From an uncultured Collinsella sp. (GTDB lineage: Bacteria > Actinomycetota > Coriobacteriia > Coriobacteriales > Coriobacteriaceae), in the NCBI GenBank assembly GCA_900768435.1, contig CAAGCW010000030.1, positions 1 through 64,000 of the forward strand: a stretch of DNA of 64,000 bases. Direction: 5' to 3'. Positions 1 through 7,780 of this stretch are shown here, one piece after another; within the stretch, counting starts at the first letter, position 1; each line of letters starts with the position of its first letter. The translations under genes were made by a program, and so were the position numbers. Below the pieces are notes generated by a model. It was not told where the DNA came from, made no database searches, and worked only from the letters and a program-made list of their open reading frames with translations.

Positions 1-21
1 ACTTATTCGAGCTTGAGAGTA

Positions 22-59
22 TCGCCCCTTTGCCGGTTTTAAATCCAGCAAAGGGGCGA
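22..59 (+). terminator. hairpin, possible terminator of a gene left of the window
   Basis: Arms TCGCCCCTTTGC (22-33) and GCAAAGGGGCGA (48-59) pair perfectly around a 14-nt loop and are followed by ATATTTTGC. It could end a plus-strand transcript from outside the window. The T-run is weak. Confidence 0.5.
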
Positions 60-120
60 ATATTTTGCAATTACAAAAAGATGATTGGGCAAGATGTCAA
101 TCATGGTCTAACAGAGCCTA

Positions 121-150
121 ACAAAAAGGCCCCCGCAAAGCGGAGGCCTT
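121..150 (-). terminator. rho-independent terminator of nagB
   Basis: On the minus strand the arms AAGGCCTCCGC and GCGGGGGCCTT close on a 3-nt loop and run into TTTTTGTT. It lies 33 nt past the nagB stop. Confidence 0.8.
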
Positions 151-182
151 AGGCAAGGCTATGTCGAGGTGCAGGATTCGCG

Positions 183-911
183 CTACTCGCAGAGCGAAAG
201 GGCAGCCTCGTCGGCAACGACAACGCAGTTGGTGTGCAGCTGCAGGATCGAAGCCGGACACGCGGGCGTAACCGGGCCATAGCACATGTCATGCACGGCC
301 TGAGCCTTGGCCTCGCCGTTGGCGACGACCAGGATCATGCGGGCATACATGATGGTCTGGGTACCCATGGTGTAGGCCTGACGGGGAACGTCGTCGATGC
401 TGTCGAACAGGCGGCTGTTGGCCTGAATGGTGCTCTCGGTGAGGTCGACGCAGTGCGTGCCCTTGGAGAAGTGGTCATCGGGCTCGTTGAAACCGATGTG
501 GCCGTTGTTGCCAATGCCGAGCAGCTGCAGATCCGGGTAACCGGCGGCGGCGACGATCTTGTCGTACTCAGAGCAGGCAGCGGCGGCATCGGGGTTGGAA
601 CCGTCGGGCACATGCGTGTTGTTCAGGTCGATGTTGATGTGATCGAAGAAGTTCTCACGCATAAAGTAGTGATAGCTCTGGGGATCGTCGTGCGAAAGGC
701 CGCGATACTCGTCCAGGTTGTAGGTGCTGACCTCGGCAAAGTCGACGTCGCCCTTCTCGTACCAAGCAGCGAGCTGCTTGTAGGCACCGATCGGGGTGGA
801 GCCGGTGGCAAGGCCCAGCACACAGTCGGGCTTGAGGATAACCTGCGCCGAGATGATATTGGCTGCCTTGCGGCTCATATCCTCGTAGTCTTTAGCTTTA
901 ATGATCTTCAT
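183..911 (-). CDS. nagB: glucosamine-6-phosphate deaminase
   Basis: Converts glucosamine-6-phosphate to fructose-6-phosphate and ammonia in the cytoplasm, feeding amino sugars into glycolysis. The 242-residue product starts MKIIKAKDYED and has the family sugar-phosphate loop LGLATGSTPIGAY, the active-site block NLDEYRGL and the GIGNNGHIGFNEP motif. The ATG at 911 is preferred over upstream in-frame codons because it has AAAGGA just upstream and matches the family N-terminus. Length is normal. A PTS EIIA gene lies upstream on the same strand, which suits sugar uptake, but the gap of 272 nt suggests separate transcripts. Confidence 0.95.
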   Translation of the reverse strand: MKIIKAKDYEDMSRKAANIISAQVILKPDCVLGLATGSTPIGAYKQLAAWYEKGDVDFAEVSTYNLDEYRGLSHDDPQSYHYFMRENFFDHINIDLNNTHVPDGSNPDAAAACSEYDKIVAAAGYPDLQLLGIGNNGHIGFNEPDDHFSKGTHCVDLTESTIQANSRLFDSIDDVPRQAYTMGTQTIMYARMILVVANGEAKAQAVHDMCYGPVTPACPASILQLHTNCVVVADEAALSLCE

Positions 912-1109
912 TACGCGTCCTTTCTCGTACAAGAGAGGCAAGGCTCCCCTTACAAGCACTTGCCCGCGGCCCGCGTCGGCCGCAACCAACGTGTGCGGCC
1001 ACCAGGGCGAGGTCGCGTAATGTATGTGTCTCGTGTCTAGCCGCGTCGAGGCCCCTGCCCGTCCACGGTGACCCGAAGCCTTTTAGCTTCGGACAAATCC
1101 CATCTTGCC

Positions 1110-1143
1110 ACGGAGGGCGTCCTCTTTCAAGGGCGCCCTCCGT
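1110..1143. terminator. hairpin downstream of the EIIA gene
   Basis: Perfect 10-bp arms ACGGAGGGCG (1110-1119) and CGCCCTCCGT (1134-1143). It sits 40 nt past the EIIA stop in the 272-nt gap before nagB. There is no clear T-run on either strand, so termination is only inferred. Confidence 0.45.
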
Positions 1144-1183
1144 AAACGTGTTTGAATTGTAGGCTAATGGCCACGTGCACTTG

Positions 1184-1681
1184 CTAGCGCTCGCGAGCAA
1201 CGATGAGCTGGTCCATCTCTTCGACATGCACGCCAACGGAGCCCTTGATGCTCGAGAACTCAACAGAGTTGCACACCAAGATGGGAACCGTCACATCGTA
1301 GCCCTCGGCAGCAATTGCCTCGCGATCGAACTCAATGAGCACATCGCCCTTATGGACGATGTCACCCACTTGCGCATGTACGGTAAAGTGCTTGCCCTCA
1401 AGCTGAACAGTGTCCAAACCAACGTGGATGAGCACGTCCAAGCCATCGACCGTGTTAAGCGCAACAGCGTGTCCCGTGGGAAAAATGGCCTCGACCTTGG
1501 CATCAGCCGGTGCAATCACACGCGTGCCGGTAGGCTGAATCGCCACGCCCTGGCCCAAAAGGCCGGTGGCAAATGTCTGGTCGTTTACCTCGGAAAGCGG
1601 AATGACGTCGCCCGAGATGGGAGCATCCAGCGTAAGGACTCGACCACGCATACCAAAAGACCTTAGGACTTTAGTGAACAT
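1184..1681 (-). CDS. PTS sugar transporter subunit IIA, glucose type
   Basis: A 165-residue stand-alone EIIA of the glucose family. It accepts phosphate from HPr and passes it to a membrane EIIBC. The two family histidines are visible: His71 in TGHAVAL and the phosphorylated His86 in VLIHVGLDT. The start MFTKVLRSF at 1681 follows a strong GAGGGGGAG ribosome site; an upstream in-frame ATG at 1702 has none. No EIIB, EIIC, HPr or EI gene is in the window, so the partner is encoded elsewhere. Given nagB downstream it may serve N-acetylglucosamine or glucose, which is an inference. Like Crr it could also be a regulator. Confidence 0.85.
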   Translation of the reverse strand: MFTKVLRSFGMRGRVLTLDAPISGDVIPLSEVNDQTFATGLLGQGVAIQPTGTRVIAPADAKVEAIFPTGHAVALNTVDGLDVLIHVGLDTVQLEGKHFTVHAQVGDIVHKGDVLIEFDREAIAAEGYDVTVPILVCNSVEFSSIKGSVGVHVEEMDQLIVARER

Positions 1682-1752
1682 GCTCCCCCTCGGACATACC
1701 AATCGACCAAAATAGCCTTAACAGTTTACCACTTGGCACTCGTTTTTGACCA

Positions 1753-3090
1753 TTAGGGAAGTTCGCGCTTGACAACCTCGACGATGTCGTCGACAACGCG
1801 CTGGGTCAGCTCGTGCGTCTCGGCCTCGGCCATAACGCGGACCAGCGGCTCGGTACCGCTCGGACGCACCAGAATGCGACCGCGGCCGTCAAGTTCCTTC
1901 TCGGCAGCAGCGACGGCATCCCAGATGGGCTGGCAATCGTCCAGACCAGCCTTGTTGTCGGAATGCACGTTGACGAGTACCTGCGGGTACTTCTTCATGA
2001 TGCCGGCAAGATCGGTGAGGGTACGACCGGTGCGCTTGAGCACGGCCAGCAGCTGCAGAGCCGTCACCAGACCGTCACCGGTGGTGTTGTGCTCCAGGAA
2101 GATGATGTGGCCGGACTGCTCGCCGCCGATGACGGCGCCATCCGCGAGCATACGCTCCAGAACGTAGCGATCGCCCACGGCGGTCTGAACCATTTCGAAG
2201 CCCTGCTCCTTCATAGCGATGGAGAAGCCAAGGTTGCACATGACGGTCGAGACAATCTCGGAGTTGGCGAGCTTCCCGCGGGCGGCGAGGTCAGAACCGC
2301 AGATAGCCAGGATGTAGTCACCGTCGATCTCATTGCCCTCACTGTCCACGAACAGTACGCGGTCGGCGTCGCCGTCGTGGGCCAGACCGATGTCAGCATG
2401 GGTGCGCAGCACGAGCTCGCGCAGGGGCTCAAGGTGAGTGGAGCCGCACTCAACGTTAATGTCAGTGCCGCAGTAATCGGTGTTGATGGCATGGACCGTG
2501 GCACCCAGGCGCTGCAGCGCGGCGGGCGTAGTCTGGCAGGAAGCACCGTGACCGCAGTCGACGGCAACGACCAGGCCATCGAGCCTCAGGCCATCAAGCG
2601 TATCGATGGCGTGGTCGACGTATGCCTTGCGGGCGTCTTTCATCTTGATGATGTGGCCCACGCCGGCACCGGTCGGCAGCGTGTCGGCAGCCATGGCTTC
2701 CTCGGACATGACCCAGGCGCTGATTTCCTCCTCGACCGCGTCGGGAAGCTTCATACCCTTGCGGCTAAAGAACTTGATGCCGTTGAACTCCGGCGGATTG
2801 TGCGAAGCAGAGATGACGATGCCGCCGTCGAGCTCATTCTGGACGGTGAGCAGCGCCACGGCAGGCGTGGGGATGACGCCGCAGCAGTGCGGACGGCCGC
2901 CCTCGGCCATGATGCCGGCGGTCAGAGCGCTCTCGAGCATGGTGCCCGAAAGACGCGTGTCGCGGCCGACACAGATATCCGGACCAAGGAACTTGGTCGC
3001 CGCGCGGCCCAGGCGAAACGCGAGGTCACACGAGAGGTCGGCATTGGCGACGCCACGGACGCCGTCGGTACCGAAGATGTTCTGGGGCAT
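1753..3090 (-). CDS. glmM: phosphoglucosamine mutase
   Basis: Interconverts glucosamine-6-phosphate and glucosamine-1-phosphate for UDP-GlcNAc and peptidoglycan synthesis. The 445-residue protein has the phosphoserine loop ISASHNPPEFNG (Ser96 is the likely phosphorylated residue), the Mg-binding loop DGDADR, the sugar-binding GGEQSGH and the C-terminal phosphate-binding RPSGTEPLVRV. Length is typical. The ATG at 3090 has AAGGAG upstream. It follows rpsI in the same direction, but a strong terminator separates them. Confidence 0.96.
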   Translation of the reverse strand: MPQNIFGTDGVRGVANADLSCDLAFRLGRAATKFLGPDICVGRDTRLSGTMLESALTAGIMAEGGRPHCCGVIPTPAVALLTVQNELDGGIVISASHNPPEFNGIKFFSRKGMKLPDAVEEEISAWVMSEEAMAADTLPTGAGVGHIIKMKDARKAYVDHAIDTLDGLRLDGLVVAVDCGHGASCQTTPAALQRLGATVHAINTDYCGTDINVECGSTHLEPLRELVLRTHADIGLAHDGDADRVLFVDSEGNEIDGDYILAICGSDLAARGKLANSEIVSTVMCNLGFSIAMKEQGFEMVQTAVGDRYVLERMLADGAVIGGEQSGHIIFLEHNTTGDGLVTALQLLAVLKRTGRTLTDLAGIMKKYPQVLVNVHSDNKAGLDDCQPIWDAVAAAEKELDGRGRILVRPSGTEPLVRVMAEAETHELTQRVVDDIVEVVKRELP

Positions 3091-3137
3091 AGGATCGCTC
3101 CTTCCCTAGCAGGCGATATGCAACCGCCCACCCTAGT

Positions 3138-3183
3138 CGAAAAAGAAAAGCGGGACCCGCCGAGGAATCGGCAGGCCCCGCTT
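3138..3183 (-). terminator. terminator of the rplM-rpsI operon
   Basis: Minus-strand 16-bp stem (3168-3183 with 3148-3163, one mismatch) around a 4-nt loop, then TTTCTTTTTC. It sits between rpsI and glmM. Confidence 0.9.
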
Positions 3184-3213
3184 GTACATTGTATCTCGAA
3201 AGGAGATAAAACC

Positions 3214-3609
3214 TTAGCGCTTGGAGAACTGGGGAGCGCGGCGGGCCTTCTTAAGGCCGTACTTCTTGCGCTCGACCACGCGAGCATCGCGCGTAAGGAA
3301 ACCGGCCTTCTTGAGGTCAGCACGGTAGTCGCCAGCGTTCAGAAGAGCGCGGGCGATGCCCAGGCGCAGAGCGCCGGACTGACCGGAGATGCCGCCGCCA
3401 TCGCACAGAGCGATGACGTCGAACTGACCGGCGGTGTCGGTCACCTTGAAGGGAGCAAGGGCGTTCTCAACGAGCTGATGACGGCCGAAATACTGCTCGG
3501 CGTCACGCTTGTTGATGGTCACCTTGCCGGTGCCGGGGACGAGACGGACGCGGGCGACGGCGTTCTTACGACGGCCGGTACCCTGGTAGACAACGGTGTT
3601 CTCAGCCAT
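3214..3609 (-). CDS. rpsI: 30S ribosomal protein S9
   Basis: Small-subunit ribosomal protein whose C-terminal tail reaches the P-site tRNA. The 131-residue product has the signature GTGRRKNAVARVRL near the N-terminus, GGGISGQSGALRLGIARAL in the centre, and the invariant C-terminal tail ending RAPQFSKR. It starts 2 nt after the rplM stop, the usual L13-S9 order. Confidence 0.98.
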   Translation of the reverse strand: MAENTVVYQGTGRRKNAVARVRLVPGTGKVTINKRDAEQYFGRHQLVENALAPFKVTDTAGQFDVIALCDGGGISGQSGALRLGIARALLNAGDYRADLKKAGFLTRDARVVERKKYGLKKARRAPQFSKR

Positions 3610-3611
3610 CT

Positions 3612-4055
3612 TTAAGCCTCCAGCTCAATCTTCGTGGGGTTCTGGGCAGCGTGCGGATGCTCGGCACCAGCGTAGACCTTAAGCTTGGTCATCTGGGCAC
3701 GGCCGAGGGTGGTCTTGGGCAGCATACCGCGAACGGCGCGCTCGATGACCTTCTCCGGGTGCTTCTCCATAGCCTGGCGGAAGCTCTCAGCCTTGAGGCC
3801 GCCGTTGTAGCCGCTGTGGCGATAATAGGTCTTCGTGTCGGCCTTGTTACCGGTAAGCTGGACCTTATCGGCGTTGATGACGACAACGAAGTCGCCGCAG
3901 TCGCTGTTGGGCGTGAACTGGGGCTTGTTCTTACCGCGCAGGATCATTGCGATCTGGGTGGCAAGACGGCCCAGGACAGCACCATCGGCGTCGACGAGAA
4001 CCCAGTTGCGCTGGACCTCGCCCTGCTTGGCGTAGTGAGTCGATTTCGAAATCAC
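3612..4055 (-). CDS. rplM: 50S ribosomal protein L13
   Basis: Early-assembly protein of the large subunit. The 147-residue product shows WVLVDADGAVLGRLATQIA, RGKNKPQFTP, the Y-RHSGY-GG segment and RAVRGMLPKTTLGR, all family hallmarks. Translation starts at a GTG (4053-4055) with GGAGGAG 5-6 nt upstream. First gene of the rplM-rpsI operon, with its own promoter. Confidence 0.98.
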   Translation of the reverse strand: MISKSTHYAKQGEVQRNWVLVDADGAVLGRLATQIAMILRGKNKPQFTPNSDCGDFVVVINADKVQLTGNKADTKTYYRHSGYNGGLKAESFRQAMEKHPEKVIERAVRGMLPKTTLGRAQMTKLKVYAGAEHPHAAQNPTKIELEA

Positions 4056-4121
4056 TTAGACTCCTCCATGTACAGTACGTGTTGTTACAGAGATTCACGG
4101 GGCTCTGCAAGTAACCCGTCC

Positions 4122-4149
4122 ATATTACCCCGCTCGCCGTACGAGTCAA
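4122..4149 (-). promoter_or_regulatory. promoter of rplM-rpsI
   Basis: Minus strand: -35 TTGACT (4149-4144), 16-nt spacer, -10 TAATAT (4127-4122). The predicted start is about 60 nt upstream of the rplM GTG. Confidence 0.7.
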
Positions 4150-4212
4150 CAGGTATTTTGGCTCCGACCAGAGTTTCTGCACATGTCATCCACGAGCCGT
4201 GACGTTGCAGCG

Positions 4213-5091
4213 CTAGCGCTCGACAAATGTCTCGATATCTCCCAGCAAGCGCTTTGCCTCCTGGCGGCCCTGGATATACAGGTCCAAAAGCTTGGCCGGA
4301 TCATGCTCGACATGGCCGACCTCGACCGGCTTTTGCGGAGCAATGACCAGCGCGCGGCCCTCGCGCTCATACTTCCACAGGTGCATGCGCTGGAGGTTAT
4401 AGCGGTCGTGGCGCGTCTCGATAGCCTCGAGCAGATAGGGGCAGTCGACATAGCGGGCGCGCGCGGCAGGCATAAACTCGTAGGGCTTTTTCTCGTACGA
4501 GCGGTCCTGCGTGACAATGACAACCGCGCGATCGAAGCCCGCCTCCTCCAGCACGTGCTCGATGGGGACCGAATCGGCTACGCCGCCATCGACGTATTTG
4601 TGCCCGTCGATCTCGACCGGCGGCGTCACCAGCGGCAACGAGGTCGAGGCACGCACGGCGTCGAGGTCGAGCACGGCGCTTTTGACCGGCAGGTACGCGG
4701 CGGTTCCAAAGAGCATGTCCGTCGCGACGGCGTACATCTCGATGGGGCTCGCGTCGAACGCCTCGTTGTCAAAGGGATCCAGGCGGTCCTGGATATCGTT
4801 GAAGATAAAGTCGTAACCCACGATGGAGCCCGTGGATGCGAAGGATGCGGCACCCATGTAGCGGTTGTCATTGCAGAAGGTCAGGTTGATGCGATTGACG
4901 CGACCGATCTGGTGCGACTTGTAGTTGACGCCGTTGAGCGCACCGGCCGAAACGCCGTACACCGCCGGAATTTCGACACCGGCCTCCATGAGAACGTCGA
5001 GCACGCCGGCGGTAAACTGCCCACGAAAACTGCCACCCTCCAAGACGAGCGCGACCTTGCCGGCGTTCTTTGCCTTATCTTCTGCAGTCAT
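4213..5091 (-). CDS. patatin-like phospholipase family protein
   Basis: Predicted serine acyl hydrolase with a Ser-Asp dyad. The 292-residue protein has the oxyanion loop LEGGSFRG (17-24), the nucleophile elbow GVSAG with Ser48, and the DGG motif with Asp168. There is no signal peptide or membrane segment, so it is probably cytoplasmic or peripheral. The ATG at 5091 has AGGAGG upstream. It resembles bacterial RssA/YjjU-type patatins; the substrate cannot be told. Stand-alone gene with palindromic repeats upstream. Confidence 0.85.
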   Translation of the reverse strand: MTAEDKAKNAGKVALVLEGGSFRGQFTAGVLDVLMEAGVEIPAVYGVSAGALNGVNYKSHQIGRVNRINLTFCNDNRYMGAASFASTGSIVGYDFIFNDIQDRLDPFDNEAFDASPIEMYAVATDMLFGTAAYLPVKSAVLDLDAVRASTSLPLVTPPVEIDGHKYVDGGVADSVPIEHVLEEAGFDRAVVIVTQDRSYEKKPYEFMPAARARYVDCPYLLEAIETRHDRYNLQRMHLWKYEREGRALVIAPQKPVEVGHVEHDPAKLLDLYIQGRQEAKRLLGDIETFVER

Positions 5092-5175
5092 ATTGACCTC
5101 CTGCGATTGCGTTTTGGCCTTCTTCTACCCAGTTTTGGGATGGAGGGCGCGCAGGTTTTTCGAGGCGGCAGGTGA

Positions 5176-5409
5176 AGCGGAAAGTGCGTCCCAGTTTGAG
5201 GCGGGATTCCGGGATGGACTTTCCGCTTGGACCGCCGTTAGGAAAGCGTGTCCCGTTCTGAGCGCGGATTCCGGGATGAACTTTCCGCTAGCCATTCATT
5301 TGGAAATTGCATCCCATTCCGAATGAGGATTCCGGGATGCGCTTTCCGCTTGAAACGTCATCCGGAAACCGCATCCCAGTCTGAGTCGGAATTCTGGGAT
5401 GGATTTTCC
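5176..5409. repeat. four tandem copies of a palindromic element
   Basis: Four units at about 5176-5227, 5241-5286, 5302-5347 and 5363-5409, spaced roughly 60-65 bp. Each has arms like GGAAAG-N-TCCC and GGGAT-N-CTTTCC around an 18-20 nt centre containing a TTCCGGGAT-like block. The first unit has exact arms AGCGGAAAGT and ACTTTCCGCT. No open reading frame is conserved across units. Confidence 0.8.
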
Positions 5410-5485
5410 GCCTTGGGCGACGTTGATGCGGGGCATGGCAGGCTGCAGTCCGATCGGCATCGCATCTGCATAGGGTTGAAGCTTT

Positions 5486-5618
5486 GCGCGGAGAATCCGC
5501 GTATTTGCTTCGCAAATACGCACCGGCTTCGGCCGCCTGCCGGCGTCCTCGCCCGCTCGCTACAAACGCTTCGCGTTTGCTTAACGCCCGCGCCCTGCAT
5601 AGAGTTCGATTCTCCGCG
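5486..5618. repeat. segment bounded by inverted copies of the tmRNA 3-prime-end sequence, with two internal hairpins
   Basis: GCGCGGAGAATC at 5486-5497 and the 17-nt GAGTTCGATTCTCCGCG at 5602-5618 match the T-arm end of the nearby tmRNA gene (5685-5701) in direct and inverted orientation respectively. Between them lie the perfect hairpins GCGTATTTGC-TTC-GCAAATACGC (5499-5521) and CAAACGC-TTC-GCGTTTG (5563-5579). No gene is visible. It may be a relic of an element that used the tmRNA end as attachment site. Confidence 0.55.
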
Positions 5619-5637
5619 GTACGGACTAGAAATAAAA

Positions 5638-5667
5638 AGGCAGGTAGATATAAGTATCTACCTGCCT
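5638..5667 (-). terminator. terminator of tmRNA
   Basis: Perfect 13-bp stem AGGCAGGTAGATA / TATCTACCTGCCT with a 4-nt loop, followed on the minus strand by TTTTATTT. Confidence 0.9.
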
Positions 5668-5675
5668 GTAACTAT

Positions 5676-6039
5676 TGGTGGAGGCGCGGAGAATCGAACT
5701 CCGGTCCACGAAAGCCCCCTGATTGGCATCTCCAAGCTCAGTCGCTGGTTTAGTCTCGGACGCTTTGCGCGCAGCGACACGCTCGCGGCATCCCAACCGG
5801 TTCGGTCTTAGCCCGCGCCATACCGATTACGTGCGCAGGAGCATTCCCCTAAAATGACGTCGCGCCGGTGTCGGGGAAATCACCGGGTTGACGCGCCGCT
5901 ATAAATTAAGCAGCGAGAGCCATAGGCTCAAAAGAAGAGTTGTTGTCAATTCAATTTGACGGTACCCCTGTTTAACGAGGCGAGGAGACCTCGGCTTGCT
6001 TCCTCTCTCAGAGCTATCGTGTCGAAACCAGTCGCCCCC
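5676..6039 (-). ncRNA. ssrA: transfer-messenger RNA
   Basis: Rescues stalled ribosomes by alternating tRNA-Ala and mRNA roles. The 5-prime end GGGGGCG pairs with the 3-prime CGCCTCC (one G-U), giving the acceptor stem, with an encoded CCA at 5676-5678 and a normal T-arm GGAGTTCGATTCTCC. GGTTTCGAC follows the 5-prime strand as expected. The tag frame at 5947-5906 reads DNNSSFEPMALAA then TAA; its ALAA end is the ClpXP signal. The codon before GAC is ATT and the one before that is an in-frame TGA, so the resume codon is GAC or ATT rather than the common GCN. Length is 364 nt. Confidence 0.95.
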
Positions 6040-6278
6040 GGATGTCGGGAAAGTCTGGATGGTATCGGGCCTGCAAACACCCGATAACCGTCGACTTTTC
6101 AAGGAACACGCGGGGTGAACCCCGCTCGTGGATAGCTATCTTACCACGTTCTGAAAGCGGACAGCTGTTCTATGCACGAGCTGTGAAGACCCCAATGTGC
6201 GCCGCACTTCGCACTTTTGTTACCGATCGCGTCACGTATATTTTCGCCAAGCAAAATTGACCCGTCGAAAGGACCGTT

Positions 6279-6713
6279 ATGGATACCAAGCAGCAACTCG
6301 TCAATGCCCTCGCAGGCCTGGGCTCAACCATTACCGAAGCTATGGATGTCATCGAGGGCTTTGTCCCCTGCGGACATCCCGCCCTCACGGTATCGAACGC
6401 ACTCGTCGCGCTGGACGTTGACGATGATGCAGCTCTCGCCCAGCAGCTTGAGACCGTCGAGGGCTTTATCGACCACGTGAGTGAGAACCGCGGCGTGGCC
6501 GCCTACCACGGTATCGAGGTCGAGCTCGCGGGTCCCAAGGCCGATCTGTTCGCAGCAATCCGCGAGGTAGGCGCCCTTATGCAGACCGCAGGCGTCAAGA
6601 ACACCCAGGTCAACGAGTGGGTCTACCGCAGTCTGGCAGCACTCGACAGCTCCAACGAAAAGGCAGCCGAGCAGCTCGCAGAAAGTCCCACCATCAAGGC
6701 CGAGCTTTTGTAA
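6279..6713 (+). CDS. hypothetical protein, 144 residues
   Basis: Not recognised. An acidic, soluble, mostly helical protein starting MDTKQQLVNALAGLG, with a CGHPALTVSNAL stretch near residue 31 and no membrane segment or signal peptide. The ATG has GAAAGGA upstream. Codon use is like the neighbours and it is followed by a strong hairpin, so it is probably a real single-gene transcript. It is one of the few plus-strand genes in this part. Confidence 0.75.
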   Translation: MDTKQQLVNALAGLGSTITEAMDVIEGFVPCGHPALTVSNALVALDVDDDAALAQQLETVEGFIDHVSENRGVAAYHGIEVELAGPKADLFAAIREVGALMQTAGVKNTQVNEWVYRSLAALDSSNEKAAEQLAESPTIKAELL

Positions 6714-6721
6714 ATAGCAGA

Positions 6722-6760
6722 CGCGGGCCCCTTGGCGCATCGTCGTCCAAGGGGCCCGCG
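6722..6760. terminator. strong hairpin between convergent genes
   Basis: Perfect 14-bp arms CGCGGGCCCCTTGG (6722-6735) and CCAAGGGGCCCGCG (6747-6760). It separates the plus-strand gene ending at 6713 from the minus-strand PIN gene ending at 6772. No T-run follows, so termination is inferred from position. Confidence 0.6.
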
Positions 6761-6771
6761 AACAGCTCGCG

Positions 6772-7287
6772 TCAACCGATAGCCGTGCCGCCGCGTTTGG
6801 CCAAAGCAAGAATCGGCATCATTTGACGAGGTGTCTTTGCTGCAAGATTGGCATGTTCGAGCAGTTTTCGATCGTTGGTCACCAAGTAATCAACCTGGGC
6901 GCGTTTGCATGCGGCGAGTACCAAGTTGTCCTCGTAATCGCGATGGAGCGCTAAGTATTTGTCGGCCAGCCAAAGGTCCGACGCATCTGCACCCACGGCC
7001 GTGGCGTTTTCGGTCATGTTCCGAACAAACGCCAGCGCCGCATCGCCAATCGCGCGGGCAGAAGCCTCGCCGAGCGCTCCCCCGCTGGCAAGAACGCTAC
7101 GCTTCAGCTCGTGTTGGACAACGTACAGCACGTCCTTGGCGATATGCACCGGAAAGAACAGCAACGCCCCCATCTCCGTCGCCTGCCCAATAAACGCACG
7201 CGCGGCAATCGACTCGGCATGGTCGACGCAAAACGAATCAACCCATACGTTGGCGTCCACCATGATCTTGAGAGGCGCCCCACTCAC
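6772..7287 (-). CDS. PIN-domain ribonuclease toxin (VapC-like)
   Basis: Predicted Mg-dependent RNase toxin of a type II toxin-antitoxin pair. The 171-residue protein begins with the PIN signature IMVDANVWVDSF (first acidic residue) and ends with DYEDNLVLAACKRAQVDYLVTNDRKLL, the canonical acidic C-terminal block. Start taken as the GTG at 7285-7287, which overlaps the antitoxin TGA by 4 nt; an ATG eight codons later is possible. The substrate RNA is unknown. Confidence 0.85.
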   Translation of the reverse strand: MSGAPLKIMVDANVWVDSFCVDHAESIAARAFIGQATEMGALLFFPVHIAKDVLYVVQHELKRSVLASGGALGEASARAIGDAALAFVRNMTENATAVGADASDLWLADKYLALHRDYEDNLVLAACKRAQVDYLVTNDRKLLEHANLAAKTPRQMMPILALAKRGGTAIG

Positions 7288-7619
7288 AGGATCATCCCCT
7301 TTTGGCGATAATGCTCATCCATGGCGTCGGAATAGATTGCGTCCCAATCGCGATCGTCGGATACGGGCGACGTAGCGATGCCCAAATCTGCATAAAGCCG
7401 GTCTGCCGCTGCCCACGACGCGGCGAACGGTGTATCGGGCGCGACGGTCTGCCGTCGGCCGTCGACGGCCGCAAGCACTTCCTCGCACTGCCCGCCACCC
7501 TGCGCGACCTTGGCCACCACCTTTTTGATGAGCTCGGGCAGTGACCCGCCCGAAAGCCGCAGCACCTCCTCGGCACGGTTCTTGACCTGGCGATCTACGC
7601 GAACGTTCACCTGCGCCAT
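7284..7619 (-). CDS. antitoxin of the PIN toxin, RelB/DinJ-like N-terminus
   Basis: 111 residues starting MAQVNVRVDRQVKNRAEEVL, a ribbon-helix-helix start of the RelB/DinJ type that should bind DNA, followed by a variable acidic tail that would wrap the toxin. The ATG at 7619 fits this domain better than the upstream in-frame codons. It precedes and overlaps the toxin gene. Three GCTAGC blocks in its promoter suggest autorepression. Confidence 0.8.
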   Translation of the reverse strand: MAQVNVRVDRQVKNRAEEVLRLSGGSLPELIKKVVAKVAQGGGQCEEVLAAVDGRRQTVAPDTPFAASWAAADRLYADLGIATSPVSDDRDWDAIYSDAMDEHYRQKGMIL

Positions 7620-7657
7620 GCCGCTAACAGCACCCACGTCGATCCCGCTCCCTTCAA

Positions 7658-7706
7658 TTGCTAGCCCTGCTAGCAACACTATATAGAGAAGCTAGCACAT
7701 GGTCAA
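7658..7706 (-). promoter_or_regulatory. promoter and operators of the PIN toxin-antitoxin pair
   Basis: Minus strand: -35 TTGACC (7706-7701), 17-nt spacer containing GCTAGC (7691-7696), -10 TATAGT (7783-style start not needed; it lies at 7683-7678). Just downstream is a perfect inverted repeat TTGCTAGC-CCT-GCTAGCAA (7658-7676). A ribbon-helix-helix antitoxin bound here would block transcription. Confidence 0.75.
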
Positions 7707-7716
7707 ACGCAAAAGA

Positions 7717-7754
7717 CCTGCGCCCAGACGACACCGATGCCGTCTGGGCGCAGG
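7717..7754 (-). terminator. terminator of the P-type ATPase gene
   Basis: Perfect 14-bp stem CCTGCGCCCAGACG / CGTCTGGGCGCAGG with a 10-nt loop; on the minus strand it is followed by TCTTTTG. Confidence 0.75.
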
Positions 7755-7780
7755 CCAGATAACGTGGGTGAACACGTCTG

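Noticed and set aside
1813..3615. 600-codon open frame antisense to glmM and rpsI
   Set aside because: It overlaps two certain genes in GC-rich sequence, has no ribosome site and a low-complexity Val/Gly/Asp/His composition typical of antisense frames.
5176..5409. CRISPR array
   Set aside because: Units are degenerate and contiguous with no unique spacers, each is a palindrome, and there are no cas genes.
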